Under the pieces are notes generated by a model. It did not search any database, was not told where the DNA came from, and saw only the letters and a program-made list of their open reading frames with translations. A program made the position numbers and the translations under genes. DNA of 64,000 nt, from the NCBI GenBank assembly GCA_040222455.1, contig JAVKDD010000011.1:372001-436000 (forward strand), given 5' to 3'. Of the stretch, positions 62,913-64,000 are shown piece by piece (positions within the stretch are counted from its first letter, which is position 1; every line of letters begins with the position of its first letter). The stretch comes from RHLJ01 sp040222455. GTDB taxonomy: Bacteria; Bacteroidota; Rhodothermia; Balneolales; Balneolaceae.

Positions 62913-64000
62913 CTAAACCCCTTCGGCTCTGAGTATTTCTAATGGAGGTCGTGAGTGAACGCCCCTAGTATTTAGTAATCCAATTATTACAACAAGTAGA
63001 ACAAGAATTACTACTTCAATTCCAAGAATAGTAAAGTTTGGAATAAACTCAATATCAAAGTAGAAGTAGCCAAGTAAAGCACTTGCCCCAACAGACAAAA
63101 CAAGTCCGATAAGCGAGGCCATTACCCCAAGGAGTACGTATTCAATAACCTGAATTTTTATAACTTGATTTTGTTTCGCACCTAATGTTCTTAATAAAAC
63201 TGCTTCTCGAATTCGCTGGAAGCGGCTAGTAGCGGCAGAACCTGCTAACACAATAAGCCCTGTAATGATGCTAAATAACCCAATAAATTGTATAACAAAC
63301 GTGATTTTATCTAAAAACTCACGAATAGTATTAATGACCTGACCTACATCAATAGCAGAAACATTAGGATATGTTTGCACAATTTTTTGCTGTACGGATA
63401 AGGAGGCTTCAGGACTAGTTGTTCGAACCGTAGTTGCAAAAAACTGAGGGGCAGGTTCCAAAACACCCGCAGGAAAGACCACAAAGAAATTAGGTTGAGG
63501 AGTTTGCCAATTCACTGTTCTAATACTTGAAATATAACTTGAGATTGGAATACCTTGAACATCCCAAACAATCGAATCTCCAAGCACAACATCCAAATCT
63601 TCCATTAAATCTGAAGAAACAGAAATTGGAACTGGATTACTCAAATCGGTTACGGAAGCAATAAACTCACCTGATTCAATAGTCTCCGTTTCTACAAGCG
63701 AATCGCGATATGTAGATCGATATTCTCTAGTTAAAGCCCAACGTCGTGCATTCCTGCTGGTATCTACTAGGATTTCTTCTAGGGGAATATTTTTAACAGA
63801 TTGAAGGCGCATTGTTACAATAGGAACATTTTGCATCACTACGAGTCCCTTCTCCTCAATTATTGAATTTACTCCTTCATTTTGATCATATTGAATATCA
63901 AATAAAGCTAAATTCGGAAGATCATCTTCTCCATCAAAGTTAATGGTGCCCAATAACATATCCTGAGTTAAATAAAGTGAACTAATTAATGTAACTCCTA
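62913..64000 (-). CDS. FtsX-type ABC transporter permease, 5' partial
   Basis: C-terminal part of an ABC permease of the YbbP/arylesterase-linked type. The frame stays open to the right edge, so the apparent ATG at 63959 is internal. Visible: a periplasmic domain (about 20-205) with RNARRWALTREYRSTYRDSL, which is common in these proteins (YRxxYR), then the FtsX core with VIQFIGLFSIITGLIVLAGS, RIREAVLLRTLGAKQNQVIK, and membrane helices ending EILRAEGV. Likely works with an ATPase (YbbA-like) encoded outside the window, perhaps in lipoprotein or lipid export. Confidence 0.9.
   Translation of the reverse strand, partial: GVTLISSLYLTQDMLLGTINFDGEDDLPNLALFDIQYDQNEGVNSIIEEKGLVVMQNVPIVTMRLQSVKNIPLEEILVDTSRNARRWALTREYRSTYRDSLVETETIESGEFIASVTDLSNPVPISVSSDLMEDLDVVLGDSIVWDVQGIPISSYISSIRTVNWQTPQPNFFVVFPAGVLEPAPQFFATTVRTTSPEASLSVQQKIVQTYPNVSAIDVGQVINTIREFLDKITFVIQFIGLFSIITGLIVLAGSAATSRFQRIREAVLLRTLGAKQNQVIKIQVIEYVLLGVMASLIGLVLSVGASALLGYFYFDIEFIPNFTILGIEVVILVLLVVIIGLLNTRGVHSRPPLEILRAEGV

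Noticed and set aside
62913..64000. Start codon at 63959 taken as the beginning of the permease
   Set aside because: The frame continues without a stop to the window edge, and the family has about 400 more residues upstream; the gene is cut by the window.

Overview
The window looks like chromosomal DNA of a marine member of the Balneolota (a Balneola-like relative of the Bacteroidota). The signs are: AT-rich DNA; type IX secretion C-terminal domains of the NYPNPFNPTTTI type; small PID-CTERM-like proteins; a short RpoD of the Bacteroidota type; mostly weak Shine-Dalgarno sequences; a proton-pumping rhodopsin next to a carotene-cleaving oxygenase; and a tiny Hc1-type DNA-binding protein. The genus is inferred from these features, not proven. 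I saw no tRNA, rRNA, CRISPR array, prophage or classical insertion sequence.

Layout. 1-1.8 kb: a partial PAS/HisKA_2 sensor kinase, a secreted NTF2-like protein and the small histone-like gene. 2-6.5 kb: a leftward group of penicillin-acylase-family hydrolase, serine hydrolase and two-domain cytidine deaminase. 6.56-7.14 kb: a four-helix-bundle gene enclosed by inverted arrays of a 7-base repeat. 7.3-8.2 kb: 3-hydroxyacyl-CoA dehydrogenase. 8.2-16.2 kb: an accessory region built from clustered interspersed repeats and a duplicated pair (large T9SS-exported protein plus 66-residue PID-CTERM-like protein), with two tiny membrane-protein genes. 16.5-19.2 kb: rhodopsin, Blh oxygenase and an unknown membrane protein. 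19.3-25.1 kb: housekeeping genes (hydrolase, RmuC, MtgA, methyltransferase, RluA-type synthase, PPK2). 25.1-27.9 kb: a second repeat cluster and an unusual PI-PLC-like protein with three internal beta-type repeats.

27.9-43.8 kb is mostly core: a sodium:solute symporter with its DUF3311 partner, UvrC, an ECF sigma/anti-sigma pair, ParA-ParB, a DUF5683 protein, a LOG-family protein, a TPR protein, transketolase, a SpoIIE-type phosphatase and PolA. 44.0-44.8 kb: a DUF559 endonuclease-like gene between two 64-base direct repeats rich in palindromes. 44.8-64 kb: a lipoprotein, a DinB-like protein, oligoendopeptidase F, a GAF-like protein coupled to phosphopentomutase, RpoD, a Gfo/Idh/MocA oxidoreductase, a possible GNAT-type protein, a propeller-type hybrid sensor with its LuxR-type regulator, a low-complexity lipoprotein, an FadL/OmpP1-like porin, CorA, an OmpA lipoprotein and a partial FtsX-type permease.

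Functional links. Blh would make retinal for the rhodopsin. The two T9SS/PID-CTERM pairs are probably surface or secreted structures expanded by duplication. Cytidine deaminase and phosphopentomutase serve nucleoside salvage. The most unusual parts are the two small genes enclosed by their own repeat systems (four-helix bundle and DUF559), the repeat-driven duplication at 8-16 kb, and the triple-repeat PI-PLC protein.
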